From: Devosia sp. A16
Lineage (GTDB): Bacteria > Pseudomonadota > Alphaproteobacteria > Rhizobiales > Devosiaceae
Direction: 5' to 3'
NCBI RefSeq assembly: GCF_001402915.1
Contig: NZ_CP012945.1
Span: 2,643,501-2,707,500, forward strand
Length of the DNA: 64,000 bases
Positions 23,411 to 32,186 of this stretch are shown here, in pieces. The position numbers were made by a program, and so were the translations under genes. Positions within the stretch are counted from its first letter, which is position 1, and each line of letters begins with the position of its first letter. The notes under the pieces were generated by a model. That model was not told where the DNA came from. It made no database searches and worked only from the letters and a program-made list of their open reading frames with translations.

Positions 23411-25819
23411 TCAGGTTCGGAGCACGCCGCCCGTCGCCTTGCTCACTGCCGCGACGACACTCGCCGCGACCTTCTCGATGTCCTCGTCGGTCAGTGTCTT
23501 GTCGCTCGGCTGCAGCGTCACCGCGATGCCGACCGACTTCTTGTCTTCGGCGATGCCCTTGCCCTCGAACACGTCGAACACCGACACTTCCGTGATCAGC
23601 GTTTTGTCGGCGTTCTTGGCGGCGCGCAGGATCGTTGCCGCCGGCACCGAGCGGTCGACGAGGAAGGCGAAATCCCGGCTCAGCGGCATCAGGTCGCTGA
23701 GTTTCAGCGCCGGCTTCGAACGGGTCGGCTTCTTGCGCGGTTCCGGAATGGCGTCGAGGTCGAGCTCGAATGCCGCGATCGGACCGGTAAGGTCGAACGC
23801 CTCCAGCTCGCTGGGGTGAACTTCGCCGAACCAGCCGATGGTGAGCTTGGGGCCGAGCTGGATACGCCCGCCGCGGCCCGGATGGCTCCACGCAGCGGGT
23901 TCGGCGACCAGCTGCAGCTTGTCGATGTCATGGCCCATGGCGTCGAGCAGCGCCGCGATATCGGCCTTGGCGTCGAACACCGAAACCTTGCCGGCGCCCG
24001 CCTGCCAGTGGCGCACCGCGCCGAGCCGGATGCCCGACGCATAAGTGCGCTGCCCCTCGGGCTGCACCGAGTGGAACACCTGGCCGACCTCGAACAGCTT
24101 CAGTTCGCTGACGCCACGATTGGTGTTGCGGCTAGCGGCGCCGAGCAGCCCCGGCAACAGCGACGGCCGCATGTCGGTGAGTTCCGAGGCGATCGGGTTG
24201 GCGAGCTTCAGCTCAGGCGCGCCGCCGCCGAAACGTCGGGCCTCGGCTTCGGGAATGAACGACCAGGTCACCGCCTCGTCGAGCCCGCGCGCCGCCAGCG
24301 TGCGGCGGGCAAGGCGGCGGCGGTTCTGCAATGTCGTCAGCATGCGCGGCGCCACGTGGTTGAGCCGCGGCAGCGGGTCCACCGGCACGTTGTCGACTCC
24401 CACCATGCGCATCACTTCCTCGGCGAGGTCGGCCTTCATTGTGACGTCAGGGCGCCACGATGGCACATGCACCTTGCGAGTGAGGCCGGTCCCCTCGAGC
24501 CTGAAGCCGAGCCGGCTGAGGATCGCTTCGATTTCGCTGGCCGAAGTCTCGAGGCCGGTCAGGCGCTCGACTTCGCTGAGCGGGAACTCGATAACGGTGT
24601 TGGGGAACACGTCCTCCCCGGAGATCACCGGCTGCATGGCTTCGCCGCCCACCAGCTCCAGCATCAGCCGGGTGGCGAGCTCGAGGCCGGGCTCGGTGAG
24701 CGCCGGATCGACCGAACGCTCCAGCCGATAGCGGGCGTCCGAGACGATGCCGGTCTTGCGGCCGGTCTGGGCGATGAGGTCAGGGTCCCAGCTGGCGCAT
24801 TCCATCAGCACGTTCACCGTTTCTTCGGTCGTGCCCGAGCGGATGCCGCCCATCACGCCGCCGAGGCAGAGCGGGCCCAGCTCGTCGGCGATCACCGTCA
24901 TGGTCTCGTCGAGCGCATAGACCTTGTTGTCGAGCGCGTCGAATTCTTCGCCCGGCCTGGCATTGCGCAGCACGGCCTGGCCGACGATCTTGTCGGCGTC
25001 ATAGGCGTGCAGCGGCCGGCCCCAGCCGAGCGACACCAGGTTGGTGATATCGACCACTTTATTGATCGGCCTCAGCCCTACGGCGCGCAGCCGCTGCTTC
25101 AGCCAATCGGGCGACGGGCCGTTCTTGATGCCCTTGAAGTAGCGCCCGGCAAACTTGCGGATCGCCTTGGGCTCGCCGGCCGCGAACTGGTGCGGCAGCG
25201 GCGGGATCGGGCTCGGGCCCCTGGAGGGCACCGGCGACATGTCGGTCGGCTTCAGCTTGCCGATGCCGAACGCCGCGAGGTCGCGCGCCACCCCGTAGAC
25301 GCCGGTAGCGTCGCCGCGGTTGGGGGTGATCGAGATATCGATCAGCGTGCTGCCGAGCTTGGCGTAATCGACATAGGCCATGCCGACCGGCGCGTCGGCG
25401 GGGAGCTCGATGATGCCGTCATGGTCGTTCGACAGCTCGAGTTCGGCGGCAGAACAGAGCATGCCGTTCGACGGCGCGCCGCGGATCACCACCCCGGCCT
25501 TCAGGGTGAAATCCTTGCCCGGGATATAGGTGTCGGGGAAAGCGAACACCGACTTCATCCCGGTCCGGGCATTGGGCGCGCCGCACACCACGTCGATCAG
25601 CGTGCCGCTACCCGCATCGACCTTGCAGAGGTTGAGATGATCAGAGTTGGGATGGGACTTGGCTTCCACCACGTGCGCCACCACGAACGGGCGCAGCTTT
25701 TCGGCGGTGTCGACGATCTCCTCGACCTCGAGCCCGACCATGGTCAGCGCCTTGCCGATCTCTTCGGCCGAGGCGGTGGTGTCGAGATGTTCTTTCAGCC
25801 AGTCGAGAGTGAACTTCAT
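23411..25819 (-). CDS. pheT: Phenylalanine-tRNA ligase beta subunit
   Basis: 802 residues, the normal bacterial length. The start MKFTLDWLKEHL is canonical. The N-terminal EMAP-like tRNA-binding domain (residues ~40-150, VAHVVEAKSHPNSDHLNLCKVDAG) is followed by B3/B4, B5 and the C-terminal anticodon-binding FDX-ACB domain (LSRDFAFLVDRSVPAATIL, SVGIAVTLQPSDKTLTDEDI). With PheS it forms the alpha2beta2 enzyme charging tRNA-Phe. The B3/B4 editing region is present. Its ATG overlaps the stop of the exonuclease gene by four bases. Confidence 0.98.
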   Translation of the reverse strand: MKFTLDWLKEHLDTTASAEEIGKALTMVGLEVEEIVDTAEKLRPFVVAHVVEAKSHPNSDHLNLCKVDAGSGTLIDVVCGAPNARTGMKSVFAFPDTYIPGKDFTLKAGVVIRGAPSNGMLCSAAELELSNDHDGIIELPADAPVGMAYVDYAKLGSTLIDISITPNRGDATGVYGVARDLAAFGIGKLKPTDMSPVPSRGPSPIPPLPHQFAAGEPKAIRKFAGRYFKGIKNGPSPDWLKQRLRAVGLRPINKVVDITNLVSLGWGRPLHAYDADKIVGQAVLRNARPGEEFDALDNKVYALDETMTVIADELGPLCLGGVMGGIRSGTTEETVNVLMECASWDPDLIAQTGRKTGIVSDARYRLERSVDPALTEPGLELATRLMLELVGGEAMQPVISGEDVFPNTVIEFPLSEVERLTGLETSASEIEAILSRLGFRLEGTGLTRKVHVPSWRPDVTMKADLAEEVMRMVGVDNVPVDPLPRLNHVAPRMLTTLQNRRRLARRTLAARGLDEAVTWSFIPEAEARRFGGGAPELKLANPIASELTDMRPSLLPGLLGAASRNTNRGVSELKLFEVGQVFHSVQPEGQRTYASGIRLGAVRHWQAGAGKVSVFDAKADIAALLDAMGHDIDKLQLVAEPAAWSHPGRGGRIQLGPKLTIGWFGEVHPSELEAFDLTGPIAAFELDLDAIPEPRKKPTRSKPALKLSDLMPLSRDFAFLVDRSVPAATILRAAKNADKTLITEVSVFDVFEGKGIAEDKKSVGIAVTLQPSDKTLTDEDIEKVAASVVAAVSKATGGVLRT

Positions 25820-26469
25820 TTGTAGATGCTTTCGGTCGCTTCGATCCTGGGCAGCTGCCCACTGATCTCGAAGAGTTTGGCGAGGACATTGGCAAAGCCG
25901 CGCGCATCGTCGATGGCGCGGTGGGTGTGTTCGATATGGCCGTACCAGGCCGGCGGTACACGCTGCATGCCCCACTTGGTGTACTCGGCGCCGCGCAGGG
26001 TGCCGGCCATGGTGTAGAGGCAGATGCCGCCGCCGCGGAAAATCTGCCGGCTCTTGTACGGCCCGCCCAGCACGCGGGTGCCGGCGAACACCGACAGGTA
26101 GTGGTCCATCCACAACCCGTCGAAGATCATCGGCGCCGCCGCGAAGACGCGGAAGCCGGGCAGGCTCTCCACCCAGTCGGCATAGCGCGGCATCACCGAT
26201 GCCGGATCCTCCGGGTTGTGCGTGGCATGCGTCCACGCTTCGGGCTGCGTCTGCCACCACGCCATGGTGTTGGGATCGGGCGTCCTGTCGATGCGTGGTG
26301 TCAGCACTGCCTCGAACTCATCGAGCACCTTGCCCGAGATATCGACCGCCACCGAGGCAAAGCTCAGCATCGAGCTTTCGAGCGGATTGTGCCCGTCGGA
26401 CTCGATGTCGGTGACGACGAAGGTGCAGAGCTCGGACTGCCCCGGCGCGATGGGTGGCTGCAGGCTCAT
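25816..26469 (-). CDS. 3'-5' exoribonuclease of DEDDh type, between pheS and pheT
   Basis: 217 residues. The exonuclease motifs are Exo I with TDIESDGHNP (residues ~21-30), Exo II region with AAPMIFDGLWMDHYL, and Exo III with EHTHRAIDDARGFANVL giving the H-x4-D of DEDDh enzymes. It resembles the Rv2179c-like/polyadenylate-specific exoribonuclease group. I chose ATG 26469. A GTG at 26478 is also possible. The 3' end overlaps the pheT start (ATGA), so it is expressed from the pheS-pheT operon. The target RNA is unknown. Confidence 0.85.
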   Translation of the reverse strand: MSLQPPIAPGQSELCTFVVTDIESDGHNPLESSMLSFASVAVDISGKVLDEFEAVLTPRIDRTPDPNTMAWWQTQPEAWTHATHNPEDPASVMPRYADWVESLPGFRVFAAAPMIFDGLWMDHYLSVFAGTRVLGGPYKSRQIFRGGGICLYTMAGTLRGAEYTKWGMQRVPPAWYGHIEHTHRAIDDARGFANVLAKLFEISGQLPRIEATESIYK

Positions 26470-26492
26470 CGGCGACACCGGCTGGGCAAGAA

Positions 26493-26655
26493 AGGCCCCC
26501 TCACCCGGGCGGAGCCTGCCCTCGGGCGCAAAGCGACCCGGGGGGCCGACCTCTCCCCCCAGGGAGAGGTGTCCGCGTGGCGCGATCGTGCCACAGCTTC
26601 ACCTCTCCCTCTGGGGGAGAGGTCGCCGCGCAGCGGCGGGTGAGGGGGCCTTTTG
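26493..26655. repeat. Inverted intergenic repeat, same family as 19723-19855
   Basis: Ends GGCCCCCTCACCCGGGCGG and CGGGTGAGGGGGCC face each other, with paired hairpins CCTCTCCCCCCAGGGAGAGG and CACCTCTCCCTCTGGGGGAG. It lies within the pheS-exonuclease-pheT operon, between the pheS stop and the exonuclease start, so its hairpins will be transcribed. Confidence 0.75.
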
Positions 26656-26668
26656 TGCGCCGCCAGCA

Positions 26669-27799
26669 TCAGCTGCTGAGCCCCCCGAACAGCGTCGGCA
26701 GGTCCAGCGGCCGGAAGCCATAGTGATCGAGCCAGCGCTTGTCGGCGTCGAAGAAGGCGCGGAGGTCATTCATGCCGTATTTGAGCATGGCGATGCGATC
26801 GATGCCCATGCCCCAGGCAAAGCCCTGGTAGACATCGGGATCGAGCCCGCAATTGCGCAGGACGTTGGGATGCACCATCCCGCAGCCCAGGATCTCCAGC
26901 CAATCGCTGCCTTCGCCGATCTTCACCTCGGCACCCGAGCGGTCGCACTGCACATCGACTTCCATCGACGGCTCGGTGAACGGGAAGAAGCTCGGCCGGA
27001 AGCGGAGCGTCACGTTGTCGACCTCGAAGAAGGCCTTGAGGAACTCCTCCAGCACCCAGCGCAACTGGCCGATATGGCTGGATTTGTCGATGACGAGGCC
27101 CTCGACCTGGTGGAACATCGGCGTGTGCGTCTGGTCGGAGTCGTGCCGATAGGTGCGGCCGGGCATCACCACGCGGATCGGCGGATCGATCGCCGGCGTG
27201 AGGTAGGGCGCGGCGGGCTTCTCGTTGCTCTTCAGCATGGTGCGGATCTGCACCGGCGAGGTGTGGGTGCGCAGTACCCGCTTCACCCCATCCGGCGACG
27301 GCGCCATGAAGAAGGTGTCGTGCATCTCGCGCGCCGGGTGCCCCTCGGGGAAGTTGAGCGCGGTGAAGTTGTACCAGTCGGTTTCGATATCGGGCCCTTC
27401 GGCGATCGAGAATCCCATGTCGGAGAAGATCGCGGTGATCTCGTCGATCACCTGGCTGACCGGATGGATGCGGCCCTCGGCGGTGGGCGAGGGGCGAACC
27501 GGCAGGGTGACGTCGACCCGCTCGGACGCCAGGCGGGCATCGAGCGCGGCCTTGCCCAGTTCCGCCGCGCGGGCCTCGATCAGCGCCGTCACTTCGGTTT
27601 TCAGCCCGTTGATGGCGGCACCGGCCGATTTGCGTTCCTCCGGTGCGATGCCGCCGAGGGTGGCGAGGAGGGCGGAGACCGAGCCCTTCTTGCCGAGCGC
27701 TGCGACGCGCACGGCTTCGATGGCGCCTTCGTCGGCCGCGGCCGCGACGGCGGCGCCGATGTCGGCGCGGAGGGTGGCGATCTGAGCGTCGAGAGACAT
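26669..27799 (-). CDS. pheS: Phenylalanine-tRNA ligase alpha subunit
   Basis: 376 residues. Class II synthetase motifs are present: motif 1/2 region with [14 protein letters not shown] and [21 protein letters not shown], motif 3 with [17 protein letters not shown]. The N-terminal coiled coil (residues 1-85) binds tRNA. Start ATG 27799 gives [15 protein letters not shown]. It is preceded by an intrinsic-terminator-like hairpin at 27836-27872 just 40 bases upstream, which either ends the rpmI-rplT transcript or acts as an attenuator for pheS. I found no leader peptide rich in phenylalanine. Confidence 0.98.
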   Translation of the reverse strand: MSLDAQIATLRADIGAAVAAAADEGAIEAVRVAALGKKGSVSALLATLGGIAPEERKSAGAAINGLKTEVTALIEARAAELGKAALDARLASERVDVTLPVRPSPTAEGRIHPVSQVIDEITAIFSDMGFSIAEGPDIETDWYNFTALNFPEGHPAREMHDTFFMAPSPDGVKRVLRTHTSPVQIRTMLKSNEKPAAPYLTPAIDPPIRVVMPGRTYRHDSDQTHTPMFHQVEGLVIDKSSHIGQLRWVLEEFLKAFFEVDNVTLRFRPSFFPFTEPSMEVDVQCDRSGAEVKIGEGSDWLEILGCGMVHPNVLRNCGLDPDVYQGFAWGMGIDRIAMLKYGMNDLRAFFDADKRWLDHYGFRPLDLPTLFGGLSS

Positions 27800-27835
27800 T
27801 TGAGAGTTCCGAGAATTGTGTTTCAGGGCCAAATG

Positions 27836-27872
27836 AAAAAGCCCCGCGCCATCCCCGGTTTCGGGGCGGCGC
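27836..27872 (-). terminator. Intrinsic terminator between rplT and pheS
   Basis: On the minus strand GCGCC and CCCC pair with GGGG and GGCGC around a GAAACC loop, followed by GGGGC and TTTTTC. It sits 49 bp after the rplT stop. It ends the rpmI-rplT transcript at least partly. Position before pheS also allows attenuation. Confidence 0.75.
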
Positions 27873-27921
27873 AAGGCTTAGCTTAGGGCCTCAGAAAAGG
27901 CGAGGGTGGTCTTACCGGCGC

Positions 27922-28323
27922 TTACGCGGAAACGCGCTGGTGCGTGGTGGTCTCGAGGTTCTCGAGATACCCCAGGGCCTTCTTGGCCTGGGCAACCAGC
28001 ACGGCGAACGCTGCGGGCTCGGTGATCGCGAGATCGGAGAGCACCTTGCGGTCGACGGCAATCTCGGCCTTGCTGAGGCCGTCGATAAATCGACCGTAGG
28101 TCAGGCCGTGGTCGCGCACCGCGGCGTTGATGCGCTGGATCCAGAGCGCGCGGAAGTTGCGCTTCTTGACCCGGCGATCGCGGTACGCGTACTGGCCGGC
28201 CTTGTCGACGGCGGCCTTGGCGGTGCGGATGGTGTTCTTGCGGCGACCGTAAAAACCGGAGGCGGCCTTGAGAACTTTCTTGTGACGGGCGTGGGCGGTA
28301 ACGCCTCTTTTAACGCGTGACAT
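27922..28323 (-). CDS. rplT: 50S ribosomal protein L20
   Basis: 133 residues. The typical start [19 protein letters not shown] and the RNA-binding [22 protein letters not shown] motif are present. Slightly long C-terminus ([14 protein letters not shown]), as is common in Hyphomicrobiales. It starts 13 bp after rpmI with TTAAGGAG as ribosome site. L20 is needed for early 50S assembly. Confidence 0.98.
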   Translation of the reverse strand: MSRVKRGVTAHARHKKVLKAASGFYGRRKNTIRTAKAAVDKAGQYAYRDRRVKKRNFRALWIQRINAAVRDHGLTYGRFIDGLSKAEIAVDRKVLSDLAITEPAAFAVLVAQAKKALGYLENLETTTHQRVSA

Positions 28324-28336
28324 CTATCGGCGCTCC

Positions 28337-28537
28337 TTAACGGTTATACGGCATGTACCACTTGACCAGGCTTTCATCGCCCTTCTTGAGGATCTTGGTC
28401 CCCCGATGCGAGCGAATGTAGTCGGCGTCGTGGCTAAGGAGACGGTGCCGCTTGCCCGCGACGCCAGCCTTGACGCGGCCGGTCGCGGTCATCTTGAAGC
28501 GCTTCTTGGCGCCCGATTTAGTCTTCATCTTTGGCAT
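28337..28537 (-). CDS. rpmI: 50S ribosomal protein L35
   Basis: 66 residues, full length: [20 protein letters not shown] at the N-terminus and [20 protein letters not shown] near the end. AGGA stands seven bases before the ATG. It is first gene of the rpmI-rplT pair. The infC gene that usually precedes it is about 4.2 kb away at 32753, so rpmI must have its own promoter in 28538-28751. Confidence 0.98.
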   Translation of the reverse strand: MPKMKTKSGAKKRFKMTATGRVKAGVAGKRHRLLSHDADYIRSHRGTKILKKGDESLVKWYMPYNR

Positions 28538-28751
28538 TTTGCTGTCCTGGTTAGAGGCGGCTCAGATGAGCCCGCATTCGGGATCGCCACGGCATGCCTT
28601 TTGGCCGGGCGGCCCGTCGAGAAGGCGGGTGTATAGGGGGAAAGCGGTGCTGACGCAAGGGGAGTCAGCGCCGCTGTCATCGCGGCGTAATATCGCTCTG
28701 CAGTGATCGGGACAAGCGCCCGCCGAGGCGCGACGATCCGGGAGGCGTTCG

Positions 28752-28919
28752 ATGCGTGATCTGTTTGCGCCGAGGCCGGCAAACCGCCGGCAGTTCTCCA
28801 TCAGCAAGGCGCAGTTGCGCGGCGCCATCTGGCTGACGGCGCTCGCCGTCTTCGTGCTGCTGCCCAAGCCGTTCGCCGACACGGCGCCGTCGGCGGCCCA
28901 GGTGGCGGCGGAACGTTAG
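28752..28919 (+). CDS. Small membrane protein, 55 aa
   Basis: It starts at ATG 28752 with GGAGG six bases upstream and ends with TAG 28917-28919. The first 25 residues are basic (MRDLFAPRPANRRQFSISKA), then one membrane helix (AIWLTALAVFVLLPKPFA) and a short alanine-rich tail. The stop overlaps the TAA of the convergent MarR gene. Codon use and ribosome site support a real gene. No family recognised. Confidence 0.55.
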   Translation: MRDLFAPRPANRRQFSISKAQLRGAIWLTALAVFVLLPKPFADTAPSAAQVAAER

Positions 28920-29338
28920 CCGCGGTTGGCGGCAGCCAGCTCGCTGAGGCCGTCGATCAGGTGCGCCGCCTCGGTCTTGGACAGGCTCGCCAGCGCCTTG
29001 CGGTCGGCGCGGGCGGCGGCGCTCGCCGCCTCGGGCAGCACGCTCTTGGCCTTGCTGCTGAGATACAGCCCCTGCGCCCGCCCCTTGCCGATCGAGGCCT
29101 TCTCGATCCAGCCATCTGCTTCAAGGCCACTGAGCGTACGGGCGACACCGGGTTGTTCGAGATCGAGGCGGGCCACCAGTTCGGCCTGCGTCAACCCTTC
29201 GCGCTCGGCGATTTCGCTGAGCGCGGTGAACTGCGCCGGGTGCAGCCCGAACGGCTCGAGCGCCTCGCGCAGATGGTTGGCCAGCCGGCGGGTCAGCTGG
29301 CTGGCGACGTGGAACAAGGTTTCCTTGTGGTCGAACAC
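28916..29338 (-). CDS. MarR-family transcriptional regulator
   Basis: 140 residues. The winged helix core reads LHPAQFTALSEIAEREGLTQAELVARLDLEQPGVARTLSGLEADGWIEK, the standard MarR recognition helix and wing. The start is GTG 29338, supported by GGGAGGG six bases upstream. It is downstream of the CD-NTase-like gene, but a repeat lies between, so co-transcription is uncertain. MarR proteins usually answer to phenolic ligands or oxidants and repress adjacent genes. No target is obvious. Confidence 0.9.
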   Translation of the reverse strand: MFDHKETLFHVASQLTRRLANHLREALEPFGLHPAQFTALSEIAEREGLTQAELVARLDLEQPGVARTLSGLEADGWIEKASIGKGRAQGLYLSSKAKSVLPEAASAAARADRKALASLSKTEAAHLIDGLSELAAANRG

Positions 29339-29409
29339 GGATCCCTCCCGGGAGCTGAGGGGGCATCATAGCGTGTTGTGACTTAAGGGGAGATTGCTGG
29401 GGGCCCACC

Positions 29410-29545
29410 GATAGTGACGGCCCCCTCCCGGCCTCCCCCATGAAGGGGGAGGTGAAGAGTCGAGGCTCTGTCTCCTATCGTGCCCGACGCACCGATGGGG
29501 CACCTCCCCCCTTGTGGGGGAGGATGGGAGGGGGCCGTCTCTATC
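29410..29545. repeat. MITE-like intergenic repeat with GATAGAGACGGCCCCCTCCC ends, copy 2
   Basis: Same structure as 21949-22083: ends GATAGTGACGGCCCCCTCCC and the inverse ending CCGTCTCTATC, hairpins CCTCCCCCATGAAGGGGGAG and CACCTCCCCCCTTGTGGGGG, middle GTGAAGAGTCGAGGC. It lies between MarR and the CD-NTase-like gene. Confidence 0.8.
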
Positions 29546-29555
29546 AGTATGCACC

Positions 29556-30338
29556 CTACCGCACGATCTCCGACCACGGCCGCCCGCTGCGCGCCGCGCC
29601 GGCGGCGAGTGCAACCGAGCGCTTCTGCGCCGCGGTCAGTTCGTCCGAGACGATATTGGCGGCGTTTGCCGGATCGAGCATGGCGCGCGGGACCAGCAGC
29701 CGCTCAAAAAACCCCAGCGCCGCCCAGACATTGTCGGCCAGCGCCCCGGCCGGGCGGCGGCGCAGGGCCGCCCGGGTGGCGAGCTCGAGATAGTAGGATG
29801 GAAAATCCAGCCGGTTCTGGTCGCGCCAGAGCTTGAGCACCCGCACTTCCTCCTGCCAGCCGGCCTCATGGCTGTCGAGCACGTGCTGATGGAGGTTCGT
29901 GGTGATGGCGAGGCCGCGGCGGGCCGAGTAGATCTCGTGGATGTCGGAGATCATCGATAGCCGTTTGGCCGGCAGCAGGTCGACCACCAGATGTCCGAGG
30001 TTGAGCGCCAAGGTCACATCCCGGCGGGTCGGCGCGAGGCCCAGCCGCTGAAACGTCGTGAACATCGACTCGTAGATGTCCCCGATGCGGCGCGCCGACC
30101 GGGCGTGGATCCACACCACGCAGTCGATGCTGATGCCGCTGCGATTGGCCATCGCCTTCTCGAAGCTGCCGCCGGGCGTTACGTCGACGATGTCGCGGCT
30201 GCCCCAGGCATGGCACAGCGCCGCGATCTTGCTGTCGGGGCGCGCCAGATCGGCGATCGTCTCACGCGCAACCGCCTCGCGCGCCAGGATGCCGCGCAGG
30301 TAGTCGGATGCCGATACGGTACGCTCTGCCACACTCAT
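29556..30338 (-). CDS. CD-NTase/OAS-like nucleotidyltransferase with altered active site
   Basis: 260 residues with the fold signature of the nucleotidyltransferase group that includes CBASS cyclases and OAS. GGS at 56-58 starts the active-site helix. The metal motif reads GISID (69-72 region): D72 is present, but the first Asp of the usual DxD is Ser70. The third acidic residue is D120 in LVVDLLPAKR. The C-terminal helical part has VRVLKLWRDQNRLDFPSYYLEL and DPANAANIVSDELTAAQ, which I know from this family. No CBASS effector, E1/E2 or HORMA gene is adjacent. A TAAAAT hexamer ends six bases before the ATG and there is no ribosome site, so the message may be leaderless. Catalytic activity is uncertain. 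Confidence 0.72.
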   Translation of the reverse strand: MSVAERTVSASDYLRGILAREAVARETIADLARPDSKIAALCHAWGSRDIVDVTPGGSFEKAMANRSGISIDCVVWIHARSARRIGDIYESMFTTFQRLGLAPTRRDVTLALNLGHLVVDLLPAKRLSMISDIHEIYSARRGLAITTNLHQHVLDSHEAGWQEEVRVLKLWRDQNRLDFPSYYLELATRAALRRRPAGALADNVWAALGFFERLLVPRAMLDPANAANIVSDELTAAQKRSVALAAGAARSGRPWSEIVR

Positions 30339-30414
30339 GCTGGCATTTTACAAGAATGCGCTGCATCGGGCCAGTATTGCGACCGGTCCGATTCAGGTGT
30401 GGTTACCGAGAACA

Positions 30415-30434
30415 GTTCTTCGGGCACGAAGAAC
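30415..30434 (-). terminator. Hairpin between two minus-strand genes
   Basis: GTTCTTCG-GGCA-CGAAGAAC is a perfect 8-bp-arm palindrome ten bases after the stop of the LysR gene at 30444. The run after it on the minus strand (TGTTCT) is only weakly U-rich. It probably ends LysR transcription before the CD-NTase-like gene. Confidence 0.5.
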
Positions 30435-30443
30435 AGTATTGGC

Positions 30444-31340
30444 TCAGGCCGAGCTGTCCTTGAGGCCGCTGGCGATCGCTTCCATGAAAGCGCTCAATCG
30501 GCGGGGCACCAGCCGGCGCGACGGATAGACCAGGTGGATCGGCAGCGTCATGCGCTGCCAGTGCGGCAGCACCTCGACCAGCCGGCCGGTGCGGAGCGGC
30601 TCGGTGACGAGGTCCACGGGCAGGTAGACGATGCCGGCGCCTTCCAGCGCCGCCGCCAGTTGCGCCTCGCCATTGTCGATCTGCAGCCCGCCCTCGACCT
30701 CGGCGATCAGCGCGGTGCCGCCCGGGCCGATGAACGGCCAGCGGTTGCGCGGGCTCATGTTGAGGTTGAGGATGCAGCGGTGCTGCCGGAGTTCGTCCGG
30801 CGTCGCCGGCAGCCCGAACGCCGCCGCGTAGGCCGGCGAGGCGACGCAGCGGAAGCGATAGGTGCCGATGCGGCGGGCGATCATCGTCGAGGCCTGCAAC
30901 TCACCGACCCGGATGGCGACGTCAAAGCCCTCGGCAATCAGGTCGGCGCGGCGATCGTTGAGACTGAGCTCGACTGTCACGGCGGGGTTCTCTTCGCAGA
31001 ACCGCGCCACGATGCCGGCAAGCCGATGGATGCCGAGCGTCGCAGGACCCGTGGCGCGAATGCGGCCCGAGAGTTTGCCGGGTTCGGTCCGGGTGAGGTC
31101 ATCGAGCTCGGCCACCGCCTCGAGCACCGTCTCGGCCTGGGCAAAGAAGCTCTCGCCCAGTTCCGTCAGCCGCTGTGCCCGCGTGGTGCGCTCGATCAGC
31201 CGGGCGCCATGATCTTCCTCCAGCGCCTGGATGCGGCGGCCGACCATGGCGGGCGAGATGCCGAGCAGCCGCGCCGCCCCGGCAAAGCTCCCGGCCTTGA
31301 CCGTTGCAACGAAGGTTTCGAGGTTGCTGAGCTCGGCCAT
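30444..31340 (-). CDS. LysR-family transcriptional regulator
   Basis: 298 residues. HTH at 1-60 (MAELSNLETFVATVKAGSFAGAARLLGISPAMVGRRIQALEE), effector domain with FDVAIRVGELQASTMIARRI. Start ATG 31340 has GGAG six bases upstream. It is divergent from the F420-reductase-like NAD(P)-binding protein at 31445 across 104 bp, the classical layout for a LysR regulator and its target. Confidence 0.92.
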   Translation of the reverse strand: MAELSNLETFVATVKAGSFAGAARLLGISPAMVGRRIQALEEDHGARLIERTTRAQRLTELGESFFAQAETVLEAVAELDDLTRTEPGKLSGRIRATGPATLGIHRLAGIVARFCEENPAVTVELSLNDRRADLIAEGFDVAIRVGELQASTMIARRIGTYRFRCVASPAYAAAFGLPATPDELRQHRCILNLNMSPRNRWPFIGPGGTALIAEVEGGLQIDNGEAQLAAALEGAGIVYLPVDLVTEPLRTGRLVEVLPHWQRMTLPIHLVYPSRRLVPRRLSAFMEAIASGLKDSSA

Positions 31341-31444
31341 TCGATACTCCGGCGCAACAGTGAAGCGCAATCGGCGGTAATTCTATACCTTCCGACCCGG
31401 GCGTAGATAGAGGGCATCGCAATCGCAGCAGGGAGTTTTCTCCA

Positions 31445-32068
31445 ATGACCACCACCGCAATTCTCGGTCTCGGCAATATGGGCAAGGGTCTCGCCAAGCG
31501 CCTGAGCGGCAAGACGCAGCTGGTCCTCGGCGCCTCCAACCCGGCCGCCGCCGCCGACTTCGCCACCTCGGTCGGCGCTTCCGTCACCGACTACAAGAAC
31601 GCCGTCCTCGCCGCCGACATCGTCATCCTGGCGCTGCCCTATGGCGCCGCGCTCGAGCTCGCCGGCAAGCTGCCGCTCAACGGCAAGATCGTCGTCGACA
31701 TCTCCAACCCGATAAAGGCCGATTTCTCCGGCCTCGCCATCGGTCACACCACGTCGGCGGCTGAGGAACTGCAGGCCGCGGCGCCTTCGGCCAAACTGGT
31801 CAAGGGCTACAACACCATCTTCGCGAGCCTGTTCGACAGCCCGGTCAGCACCACCCAGAATGTCCCGGTCTTCCTTGCCGGCAACGATGCCGCCGCGGTC
31901 GATGCCGTCGCCGAACTGGTGACGGCCTCGGGCTTTGCGGTCGAAAAGGTCGGCGGCCTCGATGGCGCCCGCCTGGTCGAGCCGGTCGGCATGCTGAACA
32001 TCCGCTTCGGCTATGGCCTCGGCCAGGGCACCGCCATCGCCCCGACCTGGCTGAAGCTCGCCGCGTAA
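31445..32068 (+). CDS. NAD(P)-binding protein of the NADPH-dependent F420 reductase family
   Basis: 207 residues, single Rossmann fold with ILGLGNMGKGLAKRLSG (GxGxxG) at the N-terminus. The middle DIVILALPYGAALELAG and DISNPIKADFSG, then KLVKGYNTIFASLF, are the pattern of the COG2085 family. In bacteria lacking F420 these proteins serve as oxidoreductases of unknown substrate, so the F420 label should not be taken literally. AGGGAG precedes the ATG. It is likely controlled by the divergent LysR gene. A perfect hairpin at 32100-32123 follows its stop. Confidence 0.85.
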   Translation: MTTTAILGLGNMGKGLAKRLSGKTQLVLGASNPAAAADFATSVGASVTDYKNAVLAADIVILALPYGAALELAGKLPLNGKIVVDISNPIKADFSGLAIGHTTSAAEELQAAAPSAKLVKGYNTIFASLFDSPVSTTQNVPVFLAGNDAAAVDAVAELVTASGFAVEKVGGLDGARLVEPVGMLNIRFGYGLGQGTAIAPTWLKLAA

Positions 32069-32099
32069 GCCTCAGCTCTTCTCCGAGATCTGAATAGCA

Positions 32100-32123
32100 G
32101 CAGGGCGCCATCTGGCGCCCTGC
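32100..32123 (+). terminator. Strong hairpin after the F420-reductase-like gene
   Basis: GCAGGGCGCCA and TGGCGCCCTGC are perfect inverted arms of eleven bases starting 32 bp after the stop. A short TTG follows, not a full U-run. It separates this gene from the DUF423 gene. Confidence 0.6.
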
Positions 32124-32186
32124 TTGCATCGTCATCGCAATCAGCGCGTAACGCTGCGACAGTCTCGGATCAGCCCGGAGCAGCCA

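Noticed and set aside
23402-25825. Plus-strand open frame of 807 codons opposite pheT
   Set aside because: Antisense to pheT with low-complexity translation. No family features.
28916-31340. CBASS operon around the CD-NTase-like gene
   Set aside because: Neighbours are MarR and LysR regulators. No patatin, nuclease or membrane effector, and no ancillary E1/E2 or HORMA genes.
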